From: Stramonita haemastoma | Taxonomy: Eukaryota; Mollusca; Gastropoda; Neogastropoda; Muricidae | DNA: 64,000 nucleotides | Direction of reading: 5' to 3' | Assembly: GCA_030674155.1 (NCBI GenBank) | Contig: CM060335.1 | Coordinates: forward strand, 39,601,902 to 39,665,901 | Part shown: piece after piece, positions 1-9,503 of the stretch | Layout: every line of letters begins with the position of its first letter | Position numbering within the stretch: position 1 is the stretch's first letter | The notes under the pieces: model-generated | The model's database searches: none | What the model was told of the DNA's origin: nothing | Seen by the model: only the letters and a program-made list of their open reading frames with translations | Program-made: the position numbers and the translations under genes

Positions 1-75
1 GCAGCAATTAACAAGGCTACAGTGTTGAATGAGTCCTTGTGATGATGAAGAAATCCTTGCAGCAAATAAGTCCTC
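1..75 (-). repeat. F minisatellite, 5' edge (copy F1), cut by window start
   Basis: This is the sense-5' border of an F array: 20-bp units of the AAGGACTTCTTCATC type read on the minus strand. It is nearly identical to the border at 7,610-7,690, so most of the array lies outside the window. It marks the leftmost unit as incomplete. Confidence 0.8.
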
Positions 76-285
76 ACAAAAATAAAGACCTAAGTTTCTC
101 AGCTGACGTAAAATCTGTCAGTAATAGATCAATACACAGATTCCTAGCCAGAAATGTAAACTATACAGCCACCACAAGACCATGATCTTTTTCAGTGGAC
201 AAGTGACCATACTTATGATCTGAAATATGAATTTAAAACTCAATACAAAATGAACAATAGCAACTGAAACACTGTGAATTACGCA
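76..285 (-). other. Spacer between E and F with RT motif A-like segment
   Basis: This single-copy spacer is repeated in every unit between E and F. On the minus strand it holds the stretch that in the better copy (7,686-7,815) reads CIDLLLTDFMSAEKF. It resembles at nucleotide and peptide level one monomer of the 75-bp C satellite plus its upstream flank. In this copy the frame is not clean. Descent from an RT motif A is a weak inference. Confidence 0.45.
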
Positions 286-690
286 CTTTTTTGTGAGGCC
301 TCCAACCTCCTATTTTTTCCCATATTTTCTTTCTCTTTTTTTTTCTTTTTTATTAAAAAAAAATTCATGAGTGTGGCCTCTAACCACCTTTTCTTTTCCC
401 CATTTTTTTGTTTTGTTTTTGTTTTGTTTTGTTTTCTTTCTCTTCTTTTTATGTGTGGGGCCTCCAACCACCTTTTCTTTTCCCCATTTTTTTTGTTTGT
501 TTTGTTTTGTTTTTTTTCTCTTCTTTTTTTGTGTGGGGCACCAACCCACCTTTTCTTTTCCCCATTTTTTTGTTTTGTTTTGGGGGTTTTTTGTTTCTTT
601 TTTTTTCTCTTCTTTTTATGTGTGGGGCCTCCAACCACCTTTTCTTTTCCCCATTCAGTTTTTTTTTTTTGGTGGGTTGTCCAATCTCCT
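286..690 (-). repeat. E minisatellite (copy E1)
   Basis: About five units share the core GGTTGGAGGCCCC (read on minus), separated by AAACAAAA-type spacers, with strong pyrimidine bias on the plus strand. The sense-upstream flank (TGAATG..GTGTATGTAGGTGACAG-like) is shared with B arrays, so E and B are paralogous. Open frames across it on both strands are composition artefacts. Confidence 0.8.
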
Positions 691-1244
691 CTTTTCCTAC
701 TTTCCTTTCTAGTTTCAGTTTCTCACATTCAAATTTCTGTCACCTACATACACAGTCCTTCAAAAAGGAATCAGAAAAACTATCAAACAAAGTGATGTAC
801 CAAGTAACAGGAGTCAAAATAAAAATACAAAACACAAAAATTCACTCTGATCAAAATGCCTAATAAACCACCTGCTACCTAGGTCACTGCTTTTCCACTA
901 AAAACATCATTCATAAAAGTGATGGTAATTTTAAAGTTACATTACAAAATACAAATACTTAAACTTTGGCGCTGCATCACAAATCACAAATATCTAGTCC
1001 AGGCTATCAAAAACAAGGGTTGTTTTAAACTACAATCTTTTTTTTAAACAAGTTGATGGTATGAAAAAAATCATTATCTACCCCCTTCCTTAGTAAAAAT
1101 GGAACAAAATAAAACAAAAACAAAAACAGAAATGCATTACATGCACACAAAGACAAACATCTGCTACTCACAACACATTTTGCACGTTACAATATTTATA
1201 TTCACATCATTTTCTGCAATTCATCACATATGTGCATATTTTAT
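691..1244 (-). other. D spacer (copy D1)
   Basis: This low-copy spacer between C and E recurs once per unit. It carries the landmark near 860-885 that is interrupted by a SINE at 53,244 and 63,767 but is empty here. No open frame, RNA or promoter is recognisable. Confidence 0.6.
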
Positions 1245-1700
1245 CCATTTACGCCACTTGTGTATCTTCTAAATCTCCCAGTGGATGTAACATCTATCAG
1301 GGATACATCAATACATACATTATTTACTCCACTTGTATATCTTCTAAATCTCCCAGTGGATGTAACATCTATCAGGGATACATCAATACACACATTATTT
1401 ACTCCACTTGTATATCTTCTTAATCTCCCACTGGATGTAACATCTATCAGGGATACATCAATACACACATTATTTACTCCACTTGTATATCTTCTAAATC
1501 TCCCACTGGATGTAACATCTGTCAGGGATACATCAATACACACATTATTTACTCCACTTGTATATCTTCTAAATCTCCCAGTGGATGTAACATCTGTCAG
1601 GGATACATCAATACACACATTATTTACTCCACTTGTATATCTTCTAAATCTCCCAGTGGATGTAACATCTGTCAGGGATACATCAATACACACATTATCA
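1245..1700 (-). repeat. C 75-bp satellite, about 6 monomers (copy C1)
   Basis: The monomer spacing is exactly 75 bp (for example 1,283 to 1,358). Because 75 is divisible by three, sense gives an open 25-residue period containing VCIDVSLIDVTS and RFRRYTSGV, and the antisense frame is open too. The next 150 bases (1,701-1,850) are the conserved link to B. Period and homology are clear; a protein product is not supported. Confidence 0.9.
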
Positions 1701-1849
1701 GCCAGCAACACAGAGAATACTGCTATATCAAGATCATGTTGTTTTTTTCAATGGACATTTGAACAGACTTCATGATTTAAGCCGTTATCTAAGACTTTGA
1801 AATAAAACATTATAATGGCGACTTCCACACACACACTCAAATGTACTCC

Positions 1850-2636
1850 TTTTTTTTTTCTTTTTTTTGGGTGGGGCCTCCAACCACCTTTTCTTTTCCC
1901 CACATTTTTTCTCTTTCTCTGGGGCCCCCAACCACCTTTTCTTTTCCCCAAGTTTTCTTTTTTTTCTGGGGCCTCCAACCACCTTTTCTCTTCCCCCCAT
2001 TTTTTTTCTGGGGCCCCCAACCGCCTTTTCTTTTCCCCCACATTATTTTTTTTATTCTTTTTTTCTGGGGCCTCCAACCACCTTTTCTTTTCCCCATATT
2101 ATTTTCTTTTTTCTGGGGCCCCCAACCACCTTTTCTTTTCCCCCACATTATTTTTTTTATAAATTTTTTCTGGGGCCTCCAACCACCTTTTCTTTTCCCC
2201 ACATTATTTTTTTAATTTTTTTTTCTGGGGCCTCCAACCACCTTTTCTTTTCCCCACATTTAAAAAAAAATTTCTGGGGCCTCCAACCACCTTTTCTTTT
2301 CCCCACATTATTTTTTTATTCTTTTTTTCTGGGGCCTCCAACCACCTTTTCTTTTCCCCTCATTTTTTTTTCTTTTTTTTCTAGGGCCCCCAACCACCTT
2401 TTCTTTTCCCCACATTTTTTCTTTCTTTCTGGGGCCTCCAACCACCTTTTCTTTTCCCCACATTTATTTTTCTTTTCTTTTTTACTGGGGCCCCCAACCA
2501 CCTTTTGTTTTCCCCATTTTATTTCTTCCTTTTTTTCTGGGCCCCCAACCACCTTTTGTTTTCCCCACATTATTTTTTCCTTTTTTTCTGGGGCCTCCAA
2601 CCACCTTTTCTTTTCCCCCTTATTGGTGGGTCCTCC
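1850..2636 (-). repeat. B purine/pyrimidine minisatellite, about 15 units (copy B1)
   Basis: Each unit has a conserved core of about 31 bases, containing AAGGTGGTTGGAGGCCCC on minus, followed by a variable A/T-rich spacer of 8-20 bases. The plus strand is almost pure pyrimidine apart from the GGGGCC step. GG tracts could form G-quadruplexes and the strand asymmetry suits triplex DNA; both are inference. Confidence 0.9.
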
Positions 2637-3075
2637 ATTCTCTTCTTTTTTCCCACTTTTTTCTTCTATTTTCATTTTCTGACATCCAATATTCATGTCA
2701 CCTAAATAAACACTTATTCAAAACACACTAAAAAAAAAAAAAAAAAAAAAAAAAACCCAAAAATTCATAGTGATGAAAAATTATTAGAATGTAAGTGCTT
2801 ATATTTATAGCTTTATGAGATTCAGACCTATATAAACTCCATACATTATTATTGTCCTGTACCAAACAGCAGGCTTACAAAAAACATACAACAAAATATC
2901 CACTCAACATGAAGTTCAATCATTAAGACAGGAGCATTCTGTTTTGAAGAAGCAAGCAGATCAGTAACTATTGAGCTGGTTTTACAACAGAACCATGAGT
3001 GTTGCGTAAAACATGTCGTGGCAACATATCCATGACAATCCATGACATCCAATATTCAGTGCATAGATTGGCTTG

Positions 3076-3077
<2 letters not shown>
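2637..3077 (-). other. A/H-tail spacer with poly(A) (copy A1)
   Basis: Conserved spacer flanking B, with an A run at about 2,728-2,755. On minus it contains the ATGCTCCTGTC and TGTTTGGTACAGGAC landmarks found next to every B array. A diverged version of the same segment lies in D, showing that the unit is an old internal duplication. No gene seen. Confidence 0.55.

Positions 3078-3132
<55 letters not shown>
3078..3132. repeat. (CA)n microsatellite
   Basis: About 27 perfect CA repeats. The same site holds a CA/TG run in the paralogous units at 19,620 and 33,928, so the microsatellite predates the unit duplication. Confidence 0.95.
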
Positions 3133-3134
<2 letters not shown>

Positions 3135-3639
3135 TGAAAATCATACAGTATGTACTGGTTAACTGCCAATTCTACACCAAAGCATAACCAAAAATTCATT
3201 CTGGTTTGACGTGTGTGTTGCAGTCAAATCTGCCATGGCTTTATCAGTCCTAAGGCCACAGCATGGATTTGCTCTTCACACATTTCATTAGGTTGGTTCA
3301 ACATGATTTTGATGAAAGTATCAATAACGGCAAATTAGTTTTACTCTAATAGCACAAAACCTTTAAAACAGAAAATCAGTCTGAACAAAACGACAAAAAA
3401 GCACTAGCTACCAGCGGTCGCTGCTTTTCCACTTGAAACATACACACAAGTGTCTGTAATTGTAAGGCTACACTACAAAGTCATACAAACAAGTACTACA
3501 ACCTTGGTGCTGCTTATACAAATTACAAATATCCATTCTAACCTGTGAATTACAAACGTTGAAAGGACATTTCAACAATAATGAATATTTACAATAAGAT
3601 ATATAATTTTAAAACTCACTGTACAGCAGTAAAGCCCAG

Positions 3640-3785
3640 TACTAAACTCCACTCCCCAAAAGTCTTTGGGATGGGACTAGAAACTGAGGTCCTATGTGTG
3701 ATCGCAAATGTAAAAACTGGTACAACTTTCAGAATAGGCCACTGTGTGCCGATAGGAACATATCCCCCCCCTCTCCCCCTCACAC
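3640..3785 (+). mobile_element. SINE family 3, body/tail fragment
   Basis: The fragment starts near CTCCACTCCCCAAAAGTC and runs to TAGGCCACTGTGTGCC. It matches the post-tRNA body of the fuller copy at 23,166. The tRNA-like head is missing. A near copy lies at 20,180 in the paralogous unit. The rest of 3,133-3,921 is A spacer with no recognisable gene. Confidence 0.6.
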
Positions 3786-3921
3786 ACACAGGAACACCTC
3801 TTTCCCTCATTTGCATATACCTGAATAAATATCCTACCCCTTTCTCCTAAATATTCACTTTTCTCAAATTTCACCCTCCCAATACCTCTTTACTGGTTTC
3901 AGGAGTCTGGACAGAGAAGTG

Positions 3922-4102
3922 ACCATTGTGTCCACGTACCATTGCATCCATCTGCCAGTGTGTTTACATGCAGGGTAGGGGTCAGGGTAAGTGTCAACAG
4001 TGTCAGGTTAGGGTTAAGATTAGTAGTTAAGACTGGGCCTGTCAGTTTGTATGTATGCATGAATAAATGCAGGTGGACACAACAGCCCATGGACACCATG
4101 GT
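3922..4102. mobile_element. Inverted-end element (MITE-like), copy 1
   Basis: The ends are inverted: the left starts ACCATTGTGTCCACGTACC and the complement of the right starts ACCATGGTGTCCA. The interior has irregular GGGTTAGGGT-like runs. There is no coding capacity. The copy at 61,226 has the cleanest ends. No clear target-site duplication was seen, so the class is inferred from ends and copy number. Confidence 0.6.
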
Positions 4103-4154
4103 ATTTAGGATTTTTTTTTTTAATCACAAATTGCTGTTCCTGCCAAAAGCAGAC

Positions 4155-4265
4155 AGTAGTTAGACTTTTTTTTGCTTTTTACCCCAATGCCAAAAACAGG
4201 TTCCAAGGCTTTTTGCTTTTTACCCCAACGCCAAAGAAAAGGGTTCCAATACTGATTTTTTAAAA
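4155..4265. repeat. Short tandem repeat, CCAATGCCAAAAACAGGTTCC type
   Basis: Two to three irregular copies of a roughly 40-bp unit. The paralogous unit at 20,740-20,915 has about four copies, so the number changed after unit duplication. Confidence 0.7.
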
Positions 4266-4384
4266 TCTATCAAAAAAGGAAAAAGATCAAGACTAAAAAA
4301 ATTACCTTATGAAACTTTACTATAATGTTCTTTAAATTACTAATGCAAATGTGCATCCTAAGCCCTTCTCCCAAGTAACACTTT

Positions 4385-4560
4385 ATCTCAAACTGAACAC
4401 ACAATTGGGTGGACAGGATAACCTGCTGACCTGGGTTTGAATGTCATGCAAGAGGCTTTTTCCTCTGTAGTTAACATTAGTGCCCTCTCCACTCCCCTCA
4501 AAAGTCCGGATGAGCCTATAAACCAAGGTCCCCTGTGCAAATGCACAGATAAAATAGATA
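4385..4560 (+). mobile_element. SINE family 3, degraded head plus body
   Basis: A weak box B-like GGGTTTGAATGTC is followed by the family body (GGCTTTTTCCTCTGTAGTTA, then CTCCACTCCCCTCAAAAGTC). Compare the full copy at 23,166. The copy is old and partial. It abuts the N run. Confidence 0.6.
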
Positions 4561-4608
4561 AAAAAAAGAAACCATATAAACAACAACAAACAAAAAAATT
4601 CTAAAAAG

Positions 4609-4708
4609 NNNNNNNNNNNNNNNNNNNNNNNNNNNNNNNNNNNNNNNNNNNNNNNNNNNNNNNNNNNNNNNNNNNNNNNNNNNNNNNNNNNNNNNNNNNN
4701 NNNNNNNN
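4609..4708. other. Assembly gap (100 N)
   Basis: Exactly 100 N, a conventional placeholder length. It joins A/SINE sequence on the left to the 3' part of a G array on the right. The I module and G-linked RT fragment expected between them are missing, so order here is not secure. Confidence 0.98.
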
Positions 4709-4990
4709 AAGTAAAGTTGACTTCTGAAGTCCTGGTGATGATGAAGTGTTGATGAAGTCCTGGTGTTGATGAAGTCCTGGTGTTGATGAAGTCCTGGTGT
4801 TGATGAAGTCCTGGTGTTGATGAAGTCCTGGTGTTGATGAAGTCCTGGTGTTGATGAAGTCCTAGTGTTGATGAAGTCCTGGTGTTGATGAAGTCCTGGT
4901 GTTGATGAAGTCCGGAAGATGTAGTTCAGGCAATGATGATGACTGAAGTCCAAGAGATAATAAGAATTCTTGTGATGATGAGATTCTGCA
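4709..4990 (-). repeat. G 17-bp minisatellite (copy G1, truncated by gap)
   Basis: About ten units of a 17-bp repeat, sense ACACCAGGACTTCATCA type. Seventeen is not divisible by three, so the translated pattern has a 17-residue period and is open in every sense frame. The sense 5' border has the usual pyrimidine-rich lead and TGTGCAG before AATCTCATC. Confidence 0.85.
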
Positions 4991-5369
4991 CACAAAAAAA
5001 TCCAAATAAGAATACATCATTATCTAAAAAAAAGAAAACAGGAGCAGCTGCTAAGGAAGGCAATCAAAAAGAAATGAATAAAATGGCATCAAGAATAAAT
5101 AGAAATAAATCATCACAGAACATTGTACAGTATTAACATTAATATTTCCTGACTTCATACAGTCTACTATCTCCCTACATAGAAATAAATCATCACAGAA
5201 CATTGTACAGTATTAATATTAATATATCCTGACTTCATGCAGTCTACTTTCTCCCTACATATTCTTACAATTTTATTCAGTACATTTCTATCTTTATGGG
5301 ACACTTTCTTTTTACATTTCTATATATAGAAAGTTTAACTTCATCAGAACATACGCAACATAGATTTTA
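4991..5369 (-). other. G-J spacer with short duplication
   Basis: Intron-like spacer shared by all units. A segment of about 90 bp containing AGAAATAAATCATCACAGAAC is duplicated at 5,090-5,230. The same segment is repeated about five times at 25,465 and about four at 56,685. No gene seen. Confidence 0.55.
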
Positions 5370-5472
5370 TTAACCTCCAAGAGCAGTGTCATCAAGGTAC
5401 TTCAGTGTGGTATCAGATCCAGTACTGTTTAAACTGTAGTAAAAATCAAGATAGTAGATGGCAGAACCATAC
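5370..5472 (-). pseudogene. RT fragment downstream of J1 (motif C)
   Basis: Sense reads GSDTTLKYLDDTALGG followed by a stop, matching the catalytic YADD-T-AL region of non-LTR RTs. It is in frame with a 101-residue open frame running through J (5,370-5,675), but motif B upstream is in another frame, so it is a broken remnant. Confidence 0.65.
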
Positions 5473-5645
5473 CTTGCAGGGAGCAATTCAAGTCCACTTT
5501 TCCAGACATGCTGATGTTGAAGAGTGCCCATTCTGGTGATGTTCAAGTCTTGGTGATGATGAAGACTGAAGTCCTGGCAAGGAAAACTGAAGTCCTGGGC
5601 ATGATCAATTTTGGGCGATGGTGAAGTTCTTGTGATGATGAATTT
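5473..5645 (-). repeat. J cassette, 173 bp, exon-like (copy J1)
   Basis: On minus it is preceded by a pyrimidine-rich stretch ending TGTGTCTTCAACAG and followed by GTATGG after CTGCAAG. Length is exactly 173 bp, as in four other copies (14,971; 33,043; 49,875; 56,285); the copy at 43,033 is 172. Unlike G, F and H it is not internally arrayed, and a shared TGA breaks one frame. Exon, RT-derived block or both. Confidence 0.6.
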
Positions 5646-5864
5646 CTGTTGAAGACACAAAAAGGAAGAGAGCATTATCTCAAAAGAGAAACTGGACTAG
5701 CTCATGAGCAAGATAAAGTTCTGTAAAGAAATCAGTTTTTTTTAACAAATCCAAAAACAATCAAATCATCACAGAACACAGTGTAACATTAATGCATCCT
5801 GACTTCACACAGACTACTTTTGATTTACATTCTGCAAAATTTTAGTCAGAACATTTCAGAAGGA

Positions 5865-6250
5865 TGGTGGCAGAATGCTTCAGATGTCCACCTACCTAAC
5901 AAGCAAACCGTGAGGTTCTGGGTTCAATTCTAAATATAAACCTTGCCCTTGCTTCTCAGTTTGACACTCAAATAAAAGATATATACCAAGTCTTTCTAAA
6001 GACTCTAAACCAGTCAGACCAGTGTTCTTACGGTCTTGTGCACATCCAAAGAATCCATGACAGCTGAAAATCTGAAAGAACAGGGAGGTTCCTCCTGACT
6101 GTCCTGGCAAAAGTGGCAGGTTCAATATCCAACAGTATCCCCAAAGTCAAAATGCAAGTGACAGGTTCAATATCCAACAGTATCCCCAAAGTCAAAATGC
6201 AAGTGACAGGTTCAATATCCAACAGTATCCCCAAAGTCAAAATGCTTCTA
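5865..6250 (+). mobile_element. SINE family 4 with internal 45-bp triplication
   Basis: A tRNA-like head (GGATGGTGGCAGAATGCTTC, box B near GGGTTCAATTC) is followed by a body ending near GTCAAAATGCTTCTACC. The terminal 45-bp block (GTGACAGGTTCAATATCC...) is present about three times at 6,118-6,245, once at 42,520 and 55,700, and twice at 49,300. It sits between J and F in four units. The rest of 5,646-6,414 is spacer. Confidence 0.65.
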
Positions 6251-6414
6251 CCTTAGTGGTGGGGGGAAAAAAACGGTTGCATTTGCAAAAATCTCACCAC
6301 CGGTAAACCTCAGAGCTGTAGCTGAAAAACAGGGAAAAAATAACAACTTTTCTGTTCATAGAGAACTTCTCAACTTTTTTACAATACACACAGTGACACA
6401 GCTTCAGTTTCATA

Positions 6415-6560
6415 TATCCTCAACATCAGTGTCATCGGAGCACTTAATCAACAGGGTGGTACCAAATCCAATACAATTAAATCATGTATGTATATAAAGA
6501 ATGAAGAGCATAAGTGACAGAACCATACCTTGAAGGGAACCAAGGAACGTGGATTTAAGT
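6415..6560 (-). pseudogene. RT fragment after F2 (motifs B and C)
   Basis: Sense reads STFLGSLQGMVLSLMLFILY, a good match to the motif B block of non-LTR RTs, then a stop; DDTA-type sequence follows in another frame near 6,425-6,450. It is contiguous in frame with a 291-residue open frame across the F array (6,482-7,357), but only because the array is stop-free. Confidence 0.65.
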
Positions 6561-7685
6561 ACTGGCAATACAGAAGTCTGTGTAGAAATGAAAAAGTCCT
6601 TGCAGAGACGAGATTCTTGAAGCAATAAAAAAGTGTTTGTAATGATGAAGCCCTTGCAATGAAGATGTCCTTTCAGCAATGAAAAAGTCCTTTCAGCAAT
6701 GAAGAAGCCTTTCAGCAATGAAGAAGTTTGTAGCAATGGAGACATCTTTGTGGCAATGAGGAAGTCTATTGTGATGATGAAGAAATCCTTGTGGTGAGGA
6801 AGAAGTCTGTGTGATGATGAAGACATCCTTGTGGCAATGGAGAAGTCCCTGCAGTGATGAAGAAGTCCTTGTGGCAATGGAGAAGTCCTTGCAGTGATGA
6901 AAAAGTCCTTGTGGCAATGGAGAAGTCCTTGCAGTGATGAAGAAGTCCTTGTGGCAATGGAGAAGTCCTTGCAGTGATGAAGAAGTCCTTGTGGCAATGG
7001 AGAAGTCCTTGCAGTGATGAAGAAGTCCTTGTGGCAATGGAGAAGTCCTTGCAGTGATGAAAAAGTCCTTGTAGCGATGGAGAAGTCCTTGTGGCAATGG
7101 AGAAGTCCTTGCAGTGATAAAAAAGTCCTTGTGGCGATGGAGAAGTCCTTGTGGTAATGGAGAAGTCCTTGCAGCGATGAAAAAGTCCTTGTAGCGATGG
7201 AGAAGTCCTTGCAGTGATGAAGAAGTCCTTGTGGCAATGGAGAAGTCCTTTCAGTGATGAAGAAGTCCTTGTGGCAATGGAGAAGTCCTTTCAGTGATGA
7301 AGAAGTCCTTGTGGCAATGGAGAAGTCCTTGCAGTGATGAAAAAGTCCTTGTGGCAATGGAGAAGTCCTTTCAGCGATGGAGAAGTCCTTGTGGCAATGG
7401 AGAAGTCCTTGCAGTGATGAAAAAGTCCTTGTGGCAATGGAGAAGTCCTTTCAGCGATGAAGAAGTCCTTGTGGCAATGGAGAAGTCCTTGCAGTGATGA
7501 AAAAGTCCTTGTGGCAATGGAGAAGTCCTTTCAGCAATAAAGAAAACCTTGTGGCGATGAAGAAATCCTTGCAGAGATGAAGAAGTCCTTGTGGCAATAA
7601 ACAAGTCCTTGCAGCAATTAACAAGGCTACAGTGTTGAATGAGTCCTTGTGATGATCAAGAAACCCTTGCAGCAAATAAGTCCTC
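6561..7685 (-). repeat. F 20-bp minisatellite, largest copy (F2)
   Basis: About 55 units, alternating sense AAGGACTTCTCCATTGCCAC and AAGGACTTCTTCATCACTGC, so a 40-bp dimer is partly homogenised. Twenty is not divisible by three, giving a 20-residue translated period open in sense. It is the longest F array here (others 200-800 bp), pointing to recent expansion. Confidence 0.92.
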
Positions 7686-7815
7686 ACAGCAATAAAGACC
7701 TGAATTTCTCAGCTGACATAAAATCTGTCAGTAATAGATCAATACACAGATTCTTAGCCAGAAACATCAACTGCACAGCCATTGCAAGACCCTGATTTTT
7801 TTTTTCAATGGACAA
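7686..7815 (-). pseudogene. RT motif A-like segment before F2
   Basis: Minus-strand reading gives GLAMAVQLMFLAKNLCIDLL and then LLLTDFMSAEKF. The D-F-x-S-A pattern recalls RT motif A, and motif B/C fragments follow on the far side of F2. The same stretch aligns with the C monomer and its leader (GLDIAV..LLADNVCIDVSL). Homology to C is clear; the RT identity is tentative. Confidence 0.4.
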
Positions 7816-7889
7816 GTGACCATACTTCTGATCTGAAATATGAATTTCAAACTCAATAACAAAAATGTACAATGGCAACTGAAACACAC

Positions 7890-8335
7890 TGAATCAGACA
7901 CTTTTTTGTGGGGACTTCAACCTCCTGTTTTTTTCTTTTCTTTTTTTAATATATTTTTTTTAATTAGCTTTTTGCTTTTTATGTGTGGGGCCTCCAACCA
8001 CCTTTTCTTTCCTTTTTTTTGTTTTGTTTTAGTTTTTTGTTTTCATTTGAATTTTTTTGTTCTTTTCTATTCTTTTTATGTGTGGGGCCTCCAACCACCT
8101 TTTCTTTCCCCCTTTTTTTTGTTTTGTTTTAGTTTTTTGTTTTGATTTGAATTTTTATGTTCTTTTCTATTCTTTTTATGTGTGGGGCCTCCAACCACCT
8201 TTTCTTTCCCCCTTTTTTTTTGTTTTGTTTTAGTTTTTTGTTTGATTTGGATTTTTTTTTCTCGTTTTATGTGTGGGGCCTCCAACCACCTTTTCTTTTC
8301 CCCATTCAATTTTTTTTTTTGGTGGGTTGTCCAAT
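7890..8335 (-). repeat. E minisatellite (copy E2)
   Basis: Four units of about 90-100 bp with core GGTTGGAGGCCCCACAC on minus and AAACAAAAC-type spacers. Units 2 and 3 are almost identical to each other, so local duplication was recent. Confidence 0.8.
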
Positions 8336-8856
8336 CTCCTCTTTTCCTACTTTCCTTTCTAGTTTCAGTTTCTCACATCCAAATTTCTGTCACCTACATA
8401 CACACTCATTTAAAAAGCAATAAGAAAAAACACTATCAAACAAAGTGATGTACCAAGTAACAGGATTCAAAATTAAAATACAAAACACAAAAATTCAGTC
8501 TGATCAAAATGCCTAATAAAGCACCTGCTACTTAGGTCACTGCTTTTCCACTAAAAACATCATACATAAAAGTAATGGTAATTTTAAAGTTACATAACAA
8601 AATCATACAAATACTAAAACTTTGGCGCTGCATCACAAATCACAAATATCCAGTCCAGGCTATCAAAAACAAGGGTTGTTTTAAACTACAATAATTTTTT
8701 TAAACAAGTTGATGGTATGAAAAAAATCATTATCTACCCCCTTCCTTAGTAAAAATGAAACAAAATAAAACAAAAACAAAAACAGAAATGCATTACATGC
8801 ACACAAAGACAAACATCTGCTACTCACAACACATTTTACACGTTACAATATTTATA
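8336..8856 (-). other. D spacer (copy D2), split by the Penelope-like insertion
   Basis: Shared spacer with AAACTTTGGCGCTGCATCAC on plus. The SINE target region near 8,510-8,540 is empty. The spacer resumes at 10,023 after the insertion, so it supplies the pre-insertion sequence. No gene seen. Confidence 0.65.
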
Positions 8857-9182
8857 CAAGCAGACAAATAAAGACACAACACCCAAGTGTCTGGCGAGCA
8901 AATTTTCGGTTTATTTCAAACCTTCTTCAGGCTAAAAGATTGGCCAGCTGACAGTAAAAAGCAAACACAGACTTATATACACATCAAACTGAGTAGATTT
9001 AAAACAATTATGTAAAAATTGAAGACTTCTCATGTAAAAACACATTTCCTTGCACATGCAGCCCACACAACCAACTGAGTGGGAAAAAAATAAATAAATA
9101 AAAATAAAAAATTAAAGACTTCTCATGTAAAAACACATGCCCTTACACATGCAACATGGGGTAACATGGTTATAACATTATT

Positions 9183-9415
9183 CATCTCTCTCTCTCTCTC
9201 CCTCTCTCTCTCTCTCTCCCTCTCTCTCTCTCTCTGCCTCTCCTCTGTGACCATCTCTCCCTACAGTCTTACGCACTCACAGACATACACACGCACACAC
9301 AAACACGATCACACACAGAAACACACACACGCACATAAACACACACACAAGCAAACACACACTCACACACATAATGCATTCACACATACACACGCGCGCA
9401 CACACACACCTGGAT
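9183..9415. repeat. (TC)n and (CA)n simple repeats inside the Penelope-like 3' region
   Basis: A CT run at about 9,185-9,240 is followed by degenerate CACA/ACAC sequence to about 9,410. It lies between the endonuclease stop codon and the element's 3' end. Confidence 0.85.
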
Positions 9416-9503
9416 ACATATAAGTGGACACATTCACATAGCAAGATCTGCATCTATCTGTATCGCACCCTCAGAAGACAAGAAGCGGAAGTCCTGGTTG
9501 AGC

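Noticed and set aside
1230..1775. C satellite encoding a 25-residue-repeat protein
   Set aside because: The 75-bp period keeps frames open on both strands, but other copies carry 1-2-bp frame shifts (10,370; 40,400; 47,040), so coding selection is not supported.
3970..4030. Interstitial telomere array
   Set aside because: GGGTTA-like words are irregular and confined to an element with inverted ends; no perfect hexamer run.
9166..9423. Ser/Leu- and His/Thr-rich peptide
   Set aside because: Translation of TC and CA simple repeats within the Penelope-like 3' region.
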